Source: a bacterium (lineage in GTDB: Bacteria; Dependentiae; Babeliae; Babeliales; RVW-14). Taken from it: 22,110 nt of DNA. The notes under the pieces were generated by a model, which worked only from the letters and a program-made list of their open reading frames with translations, did no database searches and had not been told where the DNA came from. Made by a program: the position numbers and the translations under genes. The first letter of the stretch is position 1, and the number at the start of each line of letters is the position of its first letter. The stretch spans positions 1-22,110 of the forward strand of contig RGUK01000014.1 of the NCBI GenBank assembly GCA_010027825.1. Reading direction: 5' to 3'. Shown piece after piece: positions 1 to 6,811 of the stretch.

Positions 1-60
1 TCGTGAATTTCTATGCAAAACTTTTTTCGGCGCCTCCCATTTTATTGCAAGCAGGTTGCA

Positions 61-297
61 TTAGCCGTTGTGCTGCGAAAGGTCGCGATAGTGGGCAACT
101 GGGCGGACAACGTGCCCTGTCTGGACGCGGAACAGACGCCGCTCCCATTTGGCTTCATCGACCAGGCGCTTGATGAGTTGCGAGGTTCGCGACCGACCAA
201 GCCCCTCAAATTCGGCCCATTGTTGTACGGTAAGCCATCCATCGGGCACGGCATCGACGGTAACGGGAATCTGAGCTCGTAGGCTAGTTTGTTTCAT
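61..297 (-). CDS. Small winged-helix DNA-binding protein
   Basis: A 78-aa protein, last gene of the early operon. Residues 21-46 (starting WLTVQQWAEFEGL) look like a helix-turn-helix, with a likely recognition helix at 34-46, followed by a basic segment (KWERRLFRVQTG) that could form a wing. Its ATG lies inside the end of the phosphoesterase gene (14-base overlap), so it is probably translationally coupled to it. DNA binding is inferred from the pattern; target unknown. The remaining 60 bases to the window edge hold no gene that I can support. Confidence 0.6.
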   Translation of the reverse strand: MKQTSLRAQIPVTVDAVPDGWLTVQQWAEFEGLGRSRTSQLIKRLVDEAKWERRLFRVQTGHVVRPVAHYRDLSQHNG

Positions 298-1261
298 TCT
301 GCGTATCTGAGTTTCTGAAAATCACACTACCGAACGAGTGCCCGTCTTGGATTGGCACGCTGACGACTTGGAAGGCGCCGGTTCGCGAGATGAAGCGAAC
401 GAGATACCCGTGGTTCCATTCGGTTGGCGTTTGCTGGCAGTAGAGAGGCTGAAATTTGCACATGCACCCAGGATTCCAGGCGGCTATGAGCCCGGTTCCG
501 ACCTTTCGAACGGGCAGGTAGTCGGCTCTGTGAGTATCGAAGTAGACGACATTGGCCGCGGCTCTTTGGACGACTGCGCGCGCGGATCTGCCAACTCTGT
601 GGACGTAGTAGAGCCCGTCGAGCTTAACCCAGCCTGGAACGCCGCAGCCGTGATCTTCGCCGCTCCGGTAGTATCGGATTCCGCGTTCCTCCAGCCTGAG
701 AACATACTCGGCAGCGAATGCGCGGCGGAGTAGCTCAACGTCTTTGTGGTGGCCTAGCTTTTGGCTGAGAGCCCAACGCTCGACCCGCCATTCGTGGTTT
801 CCTTCGAGGTAATGCGTCTCTGGATCGTTGGCCGCATTCTGGGCTGCGTCGAGGAGCCGGTTAGCTGTCGCCACGTCTTGCTCGTAGCTGTCGGCAGTGT
901 CTGCGACGTAGCCAAGCGCGTGGTGTTCTGCGAGGAATCCGCCGCAATCGAGGATGTCTCCGCCAAGGAATAGACGGTGAGGTTGAATCGCTTGAAGATC
1001 AGCCAGGAAAGCGCCAAACGCGCGAACGTCTACCTTGTTCCCGTGCCAGTCTCCGGTGATGACTTCGACTCGGTCGCCGGCCAACTTCCGCGGCTTGGAC
1101 TTCGGCAGGTTCGCGGCTTTAGATGCGCGTGCCTTTTCGAGCGTCTGGACAGCTCGCAAGTGGGCTGCGCGTTCGCGTTGCAATTCAGCATCGCGTTGAG
1201 CCAGCTTCCGCTTGAGGTCGTCCACCTCCATTTGCGCTTGTGCCGCTTCAAGATTGGTCAT
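284..1261 (-). CDS. Calcineurin-like metallophosphoesterase with N-terminal coiled coil
   Basis: A 325-aa protein. Residues 1-45 are a charged heptad-like helix (coiled coil). The catalytic domain follows, with metal-binding motifs in the family order: D71-W-H73-G, G-G-D102, G-N155-H156-E, H221 and a final T-H244-R in place of the usual GHTH. The family uses two metals to hydrolyse phosphomono- or diesters, including nucleic acids and cyclic nucleotides. Phage members have been proposed as nucleases or as enzymes acting on host nucleotide signals; the substrate here is not visible. It overlaps its upstream neighbour by 14 bases. No ribosome-binding site is visible before the ATG, so coupling is likely. 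Confidence 0.85.
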   Translation of the reverse strand: MTNLEAAQAQMEVDDLKRKLAQRDAELQRERAAHLRAVQTLEKARASKAANLPKSKPRKLAGDRVEVITGDWHGNKVDVRAFGAFLADLQAIQPHRLFLGGDILDCGGFLAEHHALGYVADTADSYEQDVATANRLLDAAQNAANDPETHYLEGNHEWRVERWALSQKLGHHKDVELLRRAFAAEYVLRLEERGIRYYRSGEDHGCGVPGWVKLDGLYYVHRVGRSARAVVQRAAANVVYFDTHRADYLPVRKVGTGLIAAWNPGCMCKFQPLYCQQTPTEWNHGYLVRFISRTGAFQVVSVPIQDGHSFGSVIFRNSDTQNETN

Positions 1262-1454
1262 CGTTTTTTTTGGTAACGAAAATTACCTCGCGACCATCGT
1301 GTCTGTGTTCAGCAAAACAATTTGCCTCAAGACACCTTTGAAAATGCTCATGGGTCCAAAGGGCGCATCCGGTGCACCGCGAAGCGTTTCCATTAGAGCT
1401 ACACGGCGCCGCCAGATAGCCGGTTGGTGCTTCGTTTGGATCGACATTGTTCAT
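1248..1454 (-). CDS. Small Cys-rich phage protein, possible zinc binder
   Basis: A 68-aa protein with cysteines at 18, 27, 30, 41 and 46, including a CxxC (CTGC), histidines at 35 and 37, and a C-terminal R-x-D-G-R-x-V-I-F stretch. This layout recurs in small phage proteins of unknown function and suggests one structural zinc. The start ATG overlaps the previous stop as ATGA. A run of eight A near its 3' end (minus strand) lies just before the next start codon. Confidence 0.65.
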   Translation of the reverse strand: MNNVDPNEAPTGYLAAPCSSNGNASRCTGCALWTHEHFQRCLEANCFAEHRHDGREVIFVTKKNDDQS

Positions 1455-1663
1455 ACAGCCACCTCAATTTCGTCAGACGTGCTTTTGCTAATTCGGCTGG
1501 TAACCTTGATTTTAACGGGCTTGCCCTGCCGGACGCGAACAGAAAAGCTAATTCCGAAAGCACCAGACTGTTCGTTTTGCGCGTTTTTGGCCTCCTCCCA
1601 ATGCGCGTCGAGTAGGTCTTTGATTGCGGCTAGTGCGGCTTGTTTGAGTGGGTCAGTTTCCAT
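1451..1663 (-). CDS. Hypothetical 70-aa phage protein
   Basis: Not recognised. Residues 1-28 form a helix (PLKQAALAAIKDLLDAHW), and 36-70 look like alternating beta strands (GISFSVRVRQGKPVKIKV). I prefer the internal ATG to an upstream TTG at 1720, because the longer form reads back through the end of the membrane-protein gene. An AAGG sits directly against the ATG, which is too close for a normal ribosome-binding site. It overlaps the neighbour before it by 11 bases and the one after it by 4 (ATGA). Confidence 0.55.
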   Translation of the reverse strand: METDPLKQAALAAIKDLLDAHWEEAKNAQNEQSGAFGISFSVRVRQGKPVKIKVTSRISKSTSDEIEVAV

Positions 1664-1874
1664 CCTTGCAAGATTCGATAATTGCGCAGATGAGAGCGCA
1701 CATACTAAAAACAGCTGCAATCGTTAAAAGCAAAGCAGGCGCTGCCCAAAATGGAGCAGTGACCCAGATCCACGGCCATGCGATCACGCCGCAAAGTTTC
1801 AGCACAACGAAGGAGATGCCAAGCAACCCAACAATCGGAAACGATACGGTGGTTTTGTGCGTTTCAGAGTTCAT
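1653..1874 (-). CDS. Small two-helix membrane protein
   Basis: A 73-aa protein with two hydrophobic segments, roughly residues 10-31 (FPIVGLLGISFVVLKL) and 42-66 (FWAAPALLLTIAAVF), joined by a Trp-rich turn (WPWIWV). Many tailed phages carry small inner-membrane proteins of this kind, often unnamed. It could be a holin-like lysis protein, but it lies far from the endolysin and has no diagnostic feature. The ATG at 1874 is preferred because it overlaps the previous gene by 11 bases and precedes the first membrane segment. Confidence 0.6.
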   Translation of the reverse strand: MNSETHKTTVSFPIVGLLGISFVVLKLCGVIAWPWIWVTAPFWAAPALLLTIAAVFSMCALICAIIESCKDGN

Positions 1875-2562
1875 TGTAAATGGATACGACTGGAGCGAGA
1901 TCGCGTTTGAGCGCCGCCCGTTGTTCATCGGTTGCAGACGCTAGCCAATTCCGTTCCCGCATTCGTGACCACCATCCGACCAAGCGGTTGACGAAGGGGA
2001 CGTGGTTCTCCTGTCCCTTGTCGGATTCCGGGATTGCGATTTCCGCCGGTTCTAAAACGCGTCCGGCGCTGATCGAGCGTCGAAGTCTGCGCGTAGTCAG
2101 CGGTTCGTCGGAAGCCTGATACTGAGCCGCGATGTTGAGCCACTTGGCCTGCTCTTTTTGTTCCAGTTTGGCCACAATTTTGTGGTGCTCCCACGACAGA
2201 TCCTTGTTGCGCAACAAGGTGGGGACTCGGCGACTCACATGCACGTATGCGTGCAGCGTTTGGTTGTCGAGGCCGGTCAGGCGAATGGCCTCGTCGTAGA
2301 GGTCACTGGCAACTTTTTTGGGCCCGAGCTTGTCGTCCTCAAAGCCAGGCAATCGCGACTGGCCGCGAAAATGATCCTCGCCGTAGAGCAACCAGTCGCC
2401 AATTACGAACGCAACCGACCGAGCGGCTTCGTTGATGGCCGGAGCCATGCTCGCCCACTCGTCAAAGGTGAGTTCCTCGTGGACGACTAGCCCGGTTCTG
2501 GAAACCGTCCATTTGTTGCTGCTGGCGAGAATCATCGTTGCAATCGTCGTGTCAATTTTCAT
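1864..2562 (-). CDS. Conserved hypothetical phage protein, replication region
   Basis: A 232-aa soluble protein with no signal or membrane segment. Visible elements are an N-terminal region with LTFDEWASM, a GDWLLYGEDHF motif near residues 55-65, a stretch with SWEHHKIVAKLEQKEQAKWL (about 122-141), and a Trp/Arg-rich C terminus. I associate the GDW...LSW-HH pattern with unnamed proteins in phage and plasmid replication regions, but cannot name a family. It overlaps the HTH gene by 11 bases and lies just downstream of the helicase loader and HTH protein, so a role in replication control is a guess from position. Confidence 0.6.
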   Translation of the reverse strand: MKIDTTIATMILASSNKWTVSRTGLVVHEELTFDEWASMAPAINEAARSVAFVIGDWLLYGEDHFRGQSRLPGFEDDKLGPKKVASDLYDEAIRLTGLDNQTLHAYVHVSRRVPTLLRNKDLSWEHHKIVAKLEQKEQAKWLNIAAQYQASDEPLTTRRLRRSISAGRVLEPAEIAIPESDKGQENHVPFVNRLVGWWSRMRERNWLASATDEQRAALKRDLAPVVSIYNEL

Positions 2563-3064
2563 TCAACCGGCGGAGTCTCGCTTTCTTGTAACTCTCGCGA
2601 GCCTTGACCGAACGCATGGCCCGACTCGGCTTTAGATTGAGAGCAATGCAAAATTCAACGCAGCGTTTGGAAACGGCGGCGCGAGTGATCCCGTGTCTCG
2701 ACGCGATCTCGGTCATCGAGTCGCCGCAGTATGCAAGGCCGGTGACAAGTGCGAGGCATTCGAGCGACAGCCGCGCGTTTTCCTGCGAAAGCAACTCACC
2801 AACCAACCGGCGAAGTAGATCGTGGTAGCGGTCATCGTCGATCTCGACTTCAAGCTCAGCGGGTTCGCATTGCGCGAGAGGTGAGTCTGCTAGGTCTCCA
2901 GAAGGCGCCCCAGATCCGCAACCCGGAATCGAGGGACGGTGAACGCCCAGTTCCTCAAGCTGGTCGCGTTCCTCCGGTGAGAGGCTGTAGATCCATTCGT
3001 CGTATGCCCGCCGGTAACTTTGGTCCCGGTCCCGTTGTGTCAGTGCGTAGGTGTCCATAGTCAT
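2552..3064 (-). CDS. Helix-turn-helix protein following the helicase loader
   Basis: A 170-aa protein. The C-terminal third holds a sigma-like helix-turn-helix (SMTEIASRHGITRAAVSKR) followed by a basic tail with PSRAMRSVKARESYKKARLRR. The middle part is acidic (EVEIDDDRYHDLL) and glycine/serine-rich. The start is set by a 4-base ATGA overlap with the DnaC-like gene; a second ATG lies two codons later. It may bind the phage origin or act as a late regulator. Function is inferred only from the fold pattern. Confidence 0.65.
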   Translation of the reverse strand: MTMDTYALTQRDRDQSYRRAYDEWIYSLSPEERDQLEELGVHRPSIPGCGSGAPSGDLADSPLAQCEPAELEVEIDDDRYHDLLRRLVGELLSQENARLSLECLALVTGLAYCGDSMTEIASRHGITRAAVSKRCVEFCIALNLKPSRAMRSVKARESYKKARLRRLNEN

Positions 3065-3567
3065 TGCTGAATGCGAAATGATCCCCACTTGGGTTGAAAA
3101 ATGCGTCCGCCGTCCTTCACGCGGTCCAGAATGCTATCGGGGAGATTGAGCCCGCCCTCGTGTGCATTGGTGATGAGGATAGTCGGCTTTCGTATCGCAT
3201 GGCGCCGAATCACGATGTCCTCCAAGACGCGGGTGCCGAGCGGGTCCAGTGACAGGAATAGGATCTCGTCTAGGATCAGAATCCGCGTGTTGACCCGGCG
3301 TTCTCGGAACTTGCGGGCCTCGTCGATGTTCCGAAACAGCTTGCCGGAGATCAGCAGGGCCGTTTGCTCGAAATAGTCTTGAGCGAGTTCATAGATCCCA
3401 AACCCGAGGCGGCTTTGAACCTCCTTTGCCATCGACGTTTTGCCGGTGCCCCGGGTGCCACTGAGAACCATGAGGCCCCCGGCGTGTGAAATGGCCTCCA
3501 TGCGGTCCAGAAGCTGGATCTGCGCGGAAGTCCACGGAATGCTGCGTTTTTGCGGTTCGTCACTCAT
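3061..3567 (-). CDS. DnaC-like AAA+ helicase loader
   Basis: A 168-aa ATPase. Walker A is GTRGTGKTS (residues 37-45), Walker B ILILDE (96-101), sensor 1 ITNAH (132-136), and the LDRVKDGG box (147-154) carries the likely arginine finger. This is the compact DnaC/IstB arrangement that loads the replicative helicase at an origin. It directly follows the replication initiator, the usual phage order. The ATG at 3567 is supported by GAGGA 7 bases upstream; it overlaps the initiator's end by 8 bases. No helicase gene is present, so the protein probably loads the host DnaB. Confidence 0.85.
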   Translation of the reverse strand: MSDEPQKRSIPWTSAQIQLLDRMEAISHAGGLMVLSGTRGTGKTSMAKEVQSRLGFGIYELAQDYFEQTALLISGKLFRNIDEARKFRERRVNTRILILDEILFLSLDPLGTRVLEDIVIRRHAIRKPTILITNAHEGGLNLPDSILDRVKDGGRIFQPKWGSFRIQQ

Positions 3568-4357
3568 AAATTTCCTCAACCACGGGTTGAATTGCGATAG
3601 GCGCCGTAATCAGGTCAGGCACCTTGCCGGAAAGAAAGGCGCTCAATTCGGAGTCGTACTGGCCCTGTTCGATCAGGTCGTAGCAGCTCGGGAGAAACCG
3701 GCGCTCTGATTTGGGGTTCCTAGCGGCCGTTTTGGCGATGGTTGCCAGTTTTTGGCACAGATCCGCCTGAGTGACGAAACCTGCCCGAATTTGGCGCACA
3801 GCGGCCGGCAGAGCGTCATGCGAGTATCGTTTGTCGGCCGCGGCGCAGTAGCCCTTGATCGCCGCTTCGATTTTGGCCCCGTCGATTGGAACCTCGCTCG
3901 CACGCGCGTCTGTGTGAGAAATAACCGAAGTAGAAGCTGAAGATGAAGATGAAGATGAAGGGGTTCCAATTTGCTTAAGCTGGGTGGTTTGTTTTTGCTT
4001 AAGCAAAACCGGATTTCCGCCCTTTTTACCTGCCTCAACGCGTATTTTCCGAAGCTTTTCATCCCGGACCATGCGGCGACATATTATAGCGCCCGTTTCT
4101 TCGCAACGTGACGCGACACCATAGGTTAAAAGGGTGGTTAAGGTGGCGCTTAGAATTTGCTTATCCAAACCAAGGAGCCTTGCGAGCGCCTCCTCGGGCA
4201 TAGGCTTGCCGTTGAGAATCAGCTTCCCGCGCTCTTCGGATTCGTGCATCAGGCAGATCACCTCCAACCAGACGCCGCGGTCGTGGTAGTCGAGAGCCTG
4301 GACGCCCGGATCTTTGCGCCAGTCACCCGGGTAGAATTGAAACGCTGGAAGCTTCAT
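3560..4357 (-). CDS. DUF1376-like phage replication initiator
   Basis: A 265-aa protein. Residues 1-105 (from MKLPAFQFYPGDWRKDP) resemble the N-terminal winged-helix region of DUF1376/replication protein O-like proteins. A Lys/Gln-rich linker (110-130) follows, then a pure serine tract (134-140) encoded by a TTC/ATC-type hexamer repeat, then a helical C-terminal part (160-240). Such proteins bind the phage origin through the N terminus and recruit the helicase loader through the C terminus. An AGGAGG lies just upstream of the ATG, and an ATGA overlap joins it to the HNH gene. An upstream in-frame extension is rejected because it runs into that gene. Confidence 0.75.
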   Translation of the reverse strand: MKLPAFQFYPGDWRKDPGVQALDYHDRGVWLEVICLMHESEERGKLILNGKPMPEEALARLLGLDKQILSATLTTLLTYGVASRCEETGAIICRRMVRDEKLRKIRVEAGKKGGNPVLLKQKQTTQLKQIGTPSSSSSSSASTSVISHTDARASEVPIDGAKIEAAIKGYCAAADKRYSHDALPAAVRQIRAGFVTQADLCQKLATIAKTAARNPKSERRFLPSCYDLIEQGQYDSELSAFLSGKVPDLITAPIAIQPVVEEIYE

Positions 4358-4893
4358 GCGTCCTCCTCTTCTTCCGCCCGAATAGCGCGACGAATTCCGC
4401 TGATATACATGCCCATTTTTTGATCTGAAAAGCAAATGTCCGCAGCCCTTTCGATCCACGGATAGACAACCTCTTCGCCGTATTCGACAACGTAGTTGAA
4501 GATTGTGCCTATGGTTCGAGGGTCAGCATTGTGCCTCCCGGTCAAATCACACCAGAATGCGACAAGATCCGCTTTTCGTTTTGCCCGGACCATTGCCGCA
4601 TCTTTAGCGCGATTCACTGCGCTAATCTGCTCATTGATCTCTTGGGCGATCCTCAGCCGGTCGGCTTCAGATGGCGCTGAACTGCCGATAAGCTTGTCGG
4701 ACTTGCCGAGGTTGCAGTCTTCGCACGACGTGATCAGGTTTTCAGGGTCGTTTGTTCCTCCCTTTGAGACTGGGATCAGATGATCGACATGGAGCACGCA
4801 GGTATCGGACTGCCTGCCACAGTATCGGCAGGTGAACTTGTCTCGGTCAAAAATCTGGAATCGCAGACGTTTGCTCAATGGCTTTCTACTCAT
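4354..4893 (-). CDS. HNH endonuclease
   Basis: A 179-aa protein. The HNH nuclease core occupies residues 10-70: zinc cysteines C22xxC25 and C57xxC60, catalytic D37-H38, and N61 with K64 at the end. The C-terminal 100 residues are helical with an acidic tail (RAEEEEDA). It may nick or cut DNA during replication or recombination, or be a free-standing homing-type insertion. It sits after the only real gap in the operon (60 bases), which holds two direct repeats. No convincing ribosome-binding site precedes the ATG at 4893; a TTG at 4911 is the alternative start. Confidence 0.85.
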   Translation of the reverse strand: MSRKPLSKRLRFQIFDRDKFTCRYCGRQSDTCVLHVDHLIPVSKGGTNDPENLITSCEDCNLGKSDKLIGSSAPSEADRLRIAQEINEQISAVNRAKDAAMVRAKRKADLVAFWCDLTGRHNADPRTIGTIFNYVVEYGEEVVYPWIERAADICFSDQKMGMYISGIRRAIRAEEEEDA

Positions 4894-4899
4894 AGGTCG

Positions 4900-4932
4900 G
4901 AAATAGGGCAATGTTAGCGTTGAAATAGGGCA
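4900..4932 (-). promoter_or_regulatory. Direct repeat upstream of the HNH gene, operator-like
   Basis: On the minus strand the 11-mer TGCCCTATTTC occurs twice, with starts 22 bases apart (about two helical turns), in the gap before the HNH gene. Same-face spacing suits a cooperatively bound regulator. No clear -10/-35 pair is seen. Confidence 0.4.
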
Positions 4933-4953
4933 GGGGTCGGACCTGCCACGGAG

Positions 4954-5169
4954 TCAAAACGCGCGGATGGGCGCCATTGGCACGGATCGCGCCAGCAGGT
5001 CTTCGAGAAGCAGCGTGTCCTCCCGGCTTGGCTCCCAGGTCCAGTCTTCCGCCGCGTAGTAGGCGATAAGGTCCAGAAGTCGCCGCTCATCCCGGCTCAT
5101 GCCTAGCTGGCCAGCCTCGAATGCCTCGTCGATTTCGGTCAGAGCCGTGTGGATTTCGTCCCAGGTCAT
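4954..5169 (-). CDS. Hypothetical 71-aa acidic protein
   Basis: Not recognised. It is acidic, largely helical and Trp-containing (AAEDWTWEPSRED). The start is well supported: AAGGAGA lies about 6 bases before the ATG, and the ATGA overlap with its upstream neighbour fixes it. It is followed by the 60-base spacer with the direct repeats, so it ends a sub-block of small genes. Confidence 0.6.
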   Translation of the reverse strand: MTWDEIHTALTEIDEAFEAGQLGMSRDERRLLDLIAYYAAEDWTWEPSREDTLLLEDLLARSVPMAPIRAF

Positions 5170-5378
5170 GCGTCTCCTTTGGCTTTGGCGATCGCCTCAA
5201 TAGCGCGCTTCATTGGCGTAGTGCCTTTTCTGTCATTGTTTGGGCCGAGGACAGCAGCCACAAGTTCCTCTAGCGCCTCCAGCAATTCGCGGTTGAGTGT
5301 ATCGACCCGTTGAAACTCGGCGACGGCTCGATCGTGGATTGAAACGATATCCGCGTCGAGTTGGCTATTGTTGCTCAT
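5166..5378 (-). CDS. Hypothetical 70-aa helical phage protein
   Basis: A small helical protein with a LLEALEELVAAV segment (residues 31-42) and a C-terminal AIEAIAKAKG. This pairing is common in short unnamed phage early proteins; no function is known. ATGA overlaps on both sides indicate translational coupling. Confidence 0.6.
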   Translation of the reverse strand: MSNNSQLDADIVSIHDRAVAEFQRVDTLNRELLEALEELVAAVLGPNNDRKGTTPMKRAIEAIAKAKGDA

Positions 5379-5629
5379 CTTGTCGCCCCTTTTTTTTGAG
5401 CATTGATAGAGCTTTCATCGTCCTGTGAAATGACGACCCGCTTTCCGGTTGGCCCCCAATAGGAGACGGTTAGGCCCTGGATTTGGTGATTATCCACAAA
5501 CGTGCCACTGCCGAAGTTGGGAAATTCCGGGTCAAGTAGCATTTTACGGATTCGGCACTCGGCCAGCATCTCAATCTGGTCGGCTGTCATGCCTCGTGGA
5601 ACGTGAATGGCTTCTGCTTCTGGTGTCAT
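5375..5629 (-). CDS. Hypothetical 84-aa phage protein
   Basis: Not recognised. The N-terminal half is helical (MTADQIEMLAECRIRKML); the second half looks like beta strands (GTFVDNHQIQGLTVSYWG). Near the 3' end are eight A followed by four G, nine codons before the stop. It follows RusA with an ATGA overlap. Confidence 0.55.
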   Translation of the reverse strand: MTPEAEAIHVPRGMTADQIEMLAECRIRKMLLDPEFPNFGSGTFVDNHQIQGLTVSYWGPTGKRVVISQDDESSINAQKKGATR

Positions 5630-6048
5630 AGTGTGATTGGAGTTAGTAGGATTTCGGTTTGTGGTTGCGAGCTATACAGCTTGGTGACAAAAAGCTTAAC
5701 AATCTGGCTATCATCGCGCCAAAATCGGCCGTTGAGCGCGTCGAAAATGAGCTTGACGAGGTTGTCAGAATCGGGTTTGGCGGTGTGAAAGATGGGAGCG
5801 GTTTGCCTTAGTCCCTTTTTTGTGTAATGCGACTTGGGGCGAGGCATACCGAAATGCAGCTCTATCATAAGCGGACCCTCCAGGGGTTCCGGCGGGCATT
5901 TTTGGAGGCAACAGGCGAGAAAATCGGCTTTGTCGGCTGAGCTAGGGTCGTAGACTCGCACAAACTTGCCGCGCGCGGTGTGCCGGTGCCGCTTTTGTGC
6001 CTGCGGCGGTCCCGGAACGACAATATGAATTGTGTTATTCGGCCACAT
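5626..6048 (-). CDS. rusA: RusA-type Holliday junction resolvase
   Basis: A 140-aa endonuclease, the usual RusA size (about 120-140 aa). The start of the fold is visible (IHIVVPGPPQAQKR), as is the catalytic aspartate cluster K-P-D93-S-D95-N followed by W-R-D112-D113. RusA dimers resolve Holliday junctions and branched phage DNA by paired nicks, next to phage recombination or before packaging. The ATG at 6048 is chosen because an upstream in-frame ATG (6201) would add about 50 low-complexity residues that are only the shadow of the Cys-rich gene. It overlaps that gene by 14 bases. Confidence 0.88.
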   Translation of the reverse strand: MWPNNTIHIVVPGPPQAQKRHRHTARGKFVRVYDPSSADKADFLACCLQKCPPEPLEGPLMIELHFGMPRPKSHYTKKGLRQTAPIFHTAKPDSDNLVKLIFDALNGRFWRDDSQIVKLFVTKLYSSQPQTEILLTPITL

Positions 6049-6238
6049 GGTCGCAACAGGAGCAAAAGACGCAGCCAGGTTCGTAGGGATGATTGTAGGT
6101 CTGCTTTTGGGGCGGGTTGTAGAGGTAGACGCCAAGGTCGCAGCGCTCGCACGGTTGCCCGATTTTGGAGCAGTTTTGGACATCGTAAACCGAATCATCA
6201 TCGGTCACGTCGCGGGTTGAGAATTGATCATCTGTCAT
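6035..6238 (-). CDS. Small Cys-rich protein, possible zinc ribbon
   Basis: A 67-aa protein with an acidic N terminus and seven cysteines (23, 30, 33, 56, 59, 61, 62). The pairs CERC (30-33) and CVFC (56-59) are spaced as in a zinc ribbon. It sits between a small membrane protein and RusA with overlaps on both sides. No family recognised and no visible ribosome-binding site. Confidence 0.55.
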   Translation of the reverse strand: MTDDQFSTRDVTDDDSVYDVQNCSKIGQPCERCDLGVYLYNPPQKQTYNHPYEPGCVFCSCCDHVAE

Positions 6239-6407
6239 TTTGAGGTTGAGCGACGGTAGCTATGCACATAAAACAGGCGCATTGGCCTGTCATAACGTAG
6301 CAGGCTTGAATGAAATCTAAATCGAAGTGGCGTACGATTAGAGCGGTGCCGATAGGTGACAGAAGGACGGCGCCAGTTATCGTGAGAGCGAAGTTTAGAT
6401 AGTTCAC
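6228..6407 (-). CDS. Small membrane protein, GTG start
   Basis: About 59 aa with two hydrophobic stretches (LNFALTITGAVLLSPIGTAL, then YVMTGQCACFMCIATVA). I choose GTG at 6407: it overlaps the previous stop as GTGA and has AAGGA about 6 bases upstream. An ATG at 6422 would put that ribosome-binding site inside the gene and lengthen the overlap to 19 bases. Role unknown; holin activity is possible, but it lies about 2 kb from the endolysin with many genes between. Confidence 0.55.
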   Translation of the reverse strand: MNYLNFALTITGAVLLSPIGTALIVRHFDLDFIQACYVMTGQCACFMCIATVAQPQNDR

Positions 6408-6811
6408 TTGCTTTCCTTCCATTTTTTGATTTTTCGTAGGAATGCCTCGGCGCGTTGGCGGGCGGTGGCGTGATTGCTCAATCCGGCCGGCGCGGCGATA
6501 ACGACCGCCATTAGATAATCCATGTAGATATCGGAGTCTGGGCCGTCTTTGAGTATCACCTTCTCCGCTTCGTGCATGGCGTTAAGGTCATTGGCGTAGT
6601 CAGGGTAGCGGAACAACTCCCTTGGCTGGTGCTTCTTTGCCCAAGATCCTTCCGGAAGGTTTGCCAGCCAGGCGTCAACCTGCTCCTGAGTGTTTGCTTT
6701 GCAGCAACCCGAACCCCCTTCTGGGCCATCCTTCCAGGCCCACCATCCCTTGCAAATTGGCCTGAGTCCGCGCGCTTCGTGAATGGCGACGTTGATTTCG
6801 GCCTCAGTCAC
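6404..6811 (-). CDS. Phage ABA-sandwich-domain-like protein
   Basis: A 135-aa protein with the layout of the phage ABA sandwich family: an N-terminal helix (MTEAEINVAIHEARGL), an early Trp cluster (GWWAWKD), a central PDYANDLNAMHEAEKVI motif (about residues 70-86) and a C-terminal ATARQRAEAFL. These proteins are frequent in phage early operons with no known role. The start is GTG in a GTGA overlap with the previous gene, with GGGAG upstream. Confidence 0.65.
   Translation of the reverse strand: MTEAEINVAIHEARGLRPICKGWWAWKDGPEGGSGCCKANTQEQVDAWLANLPEGSWAKKHQPRELFRYPDYANDLNAMHEAEKVILKDGPDSDIYMDYLMAVVIAAPAGLSNHATARQRAEAFLRKIKKWKESK

Noticed and set aside
46..60. Small hairpin TGCAA/TTGCA after the last early gene as a terminator
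   Set aside because: The stem is only 5 bp and no T run follows at the right distance on the minus strand.
1264..1271. A8 run at the end of the 68-aa Cys-rich gene, matching the slippery form A AAA AAC in frame
   Set aside because: A -1 slip reaches TGA after one codon (CGA TGA), so it would yield no extended product.
338..1276. Several long plus-strand open frames opposite the phosphoesterase
   Set aside because: They are antisense to a gene with full catalytic motifs and show no recognisable protein pattern.
1653..1874. Firm call of this membrane protein as the holin
   Set aside because: Two hydrophobic segments alone are not diagnostic, and it lies about 7 kb from the endolysin gene.
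5626..6201. Longer RusA starting at the ATG at 6201
   Set aside because: The extra ~50 residues are Ser/Thr/Ala low-complexity sequence overlapping the Cys-rich gene in another frame; RusA homology starts at the ATG at 6048.
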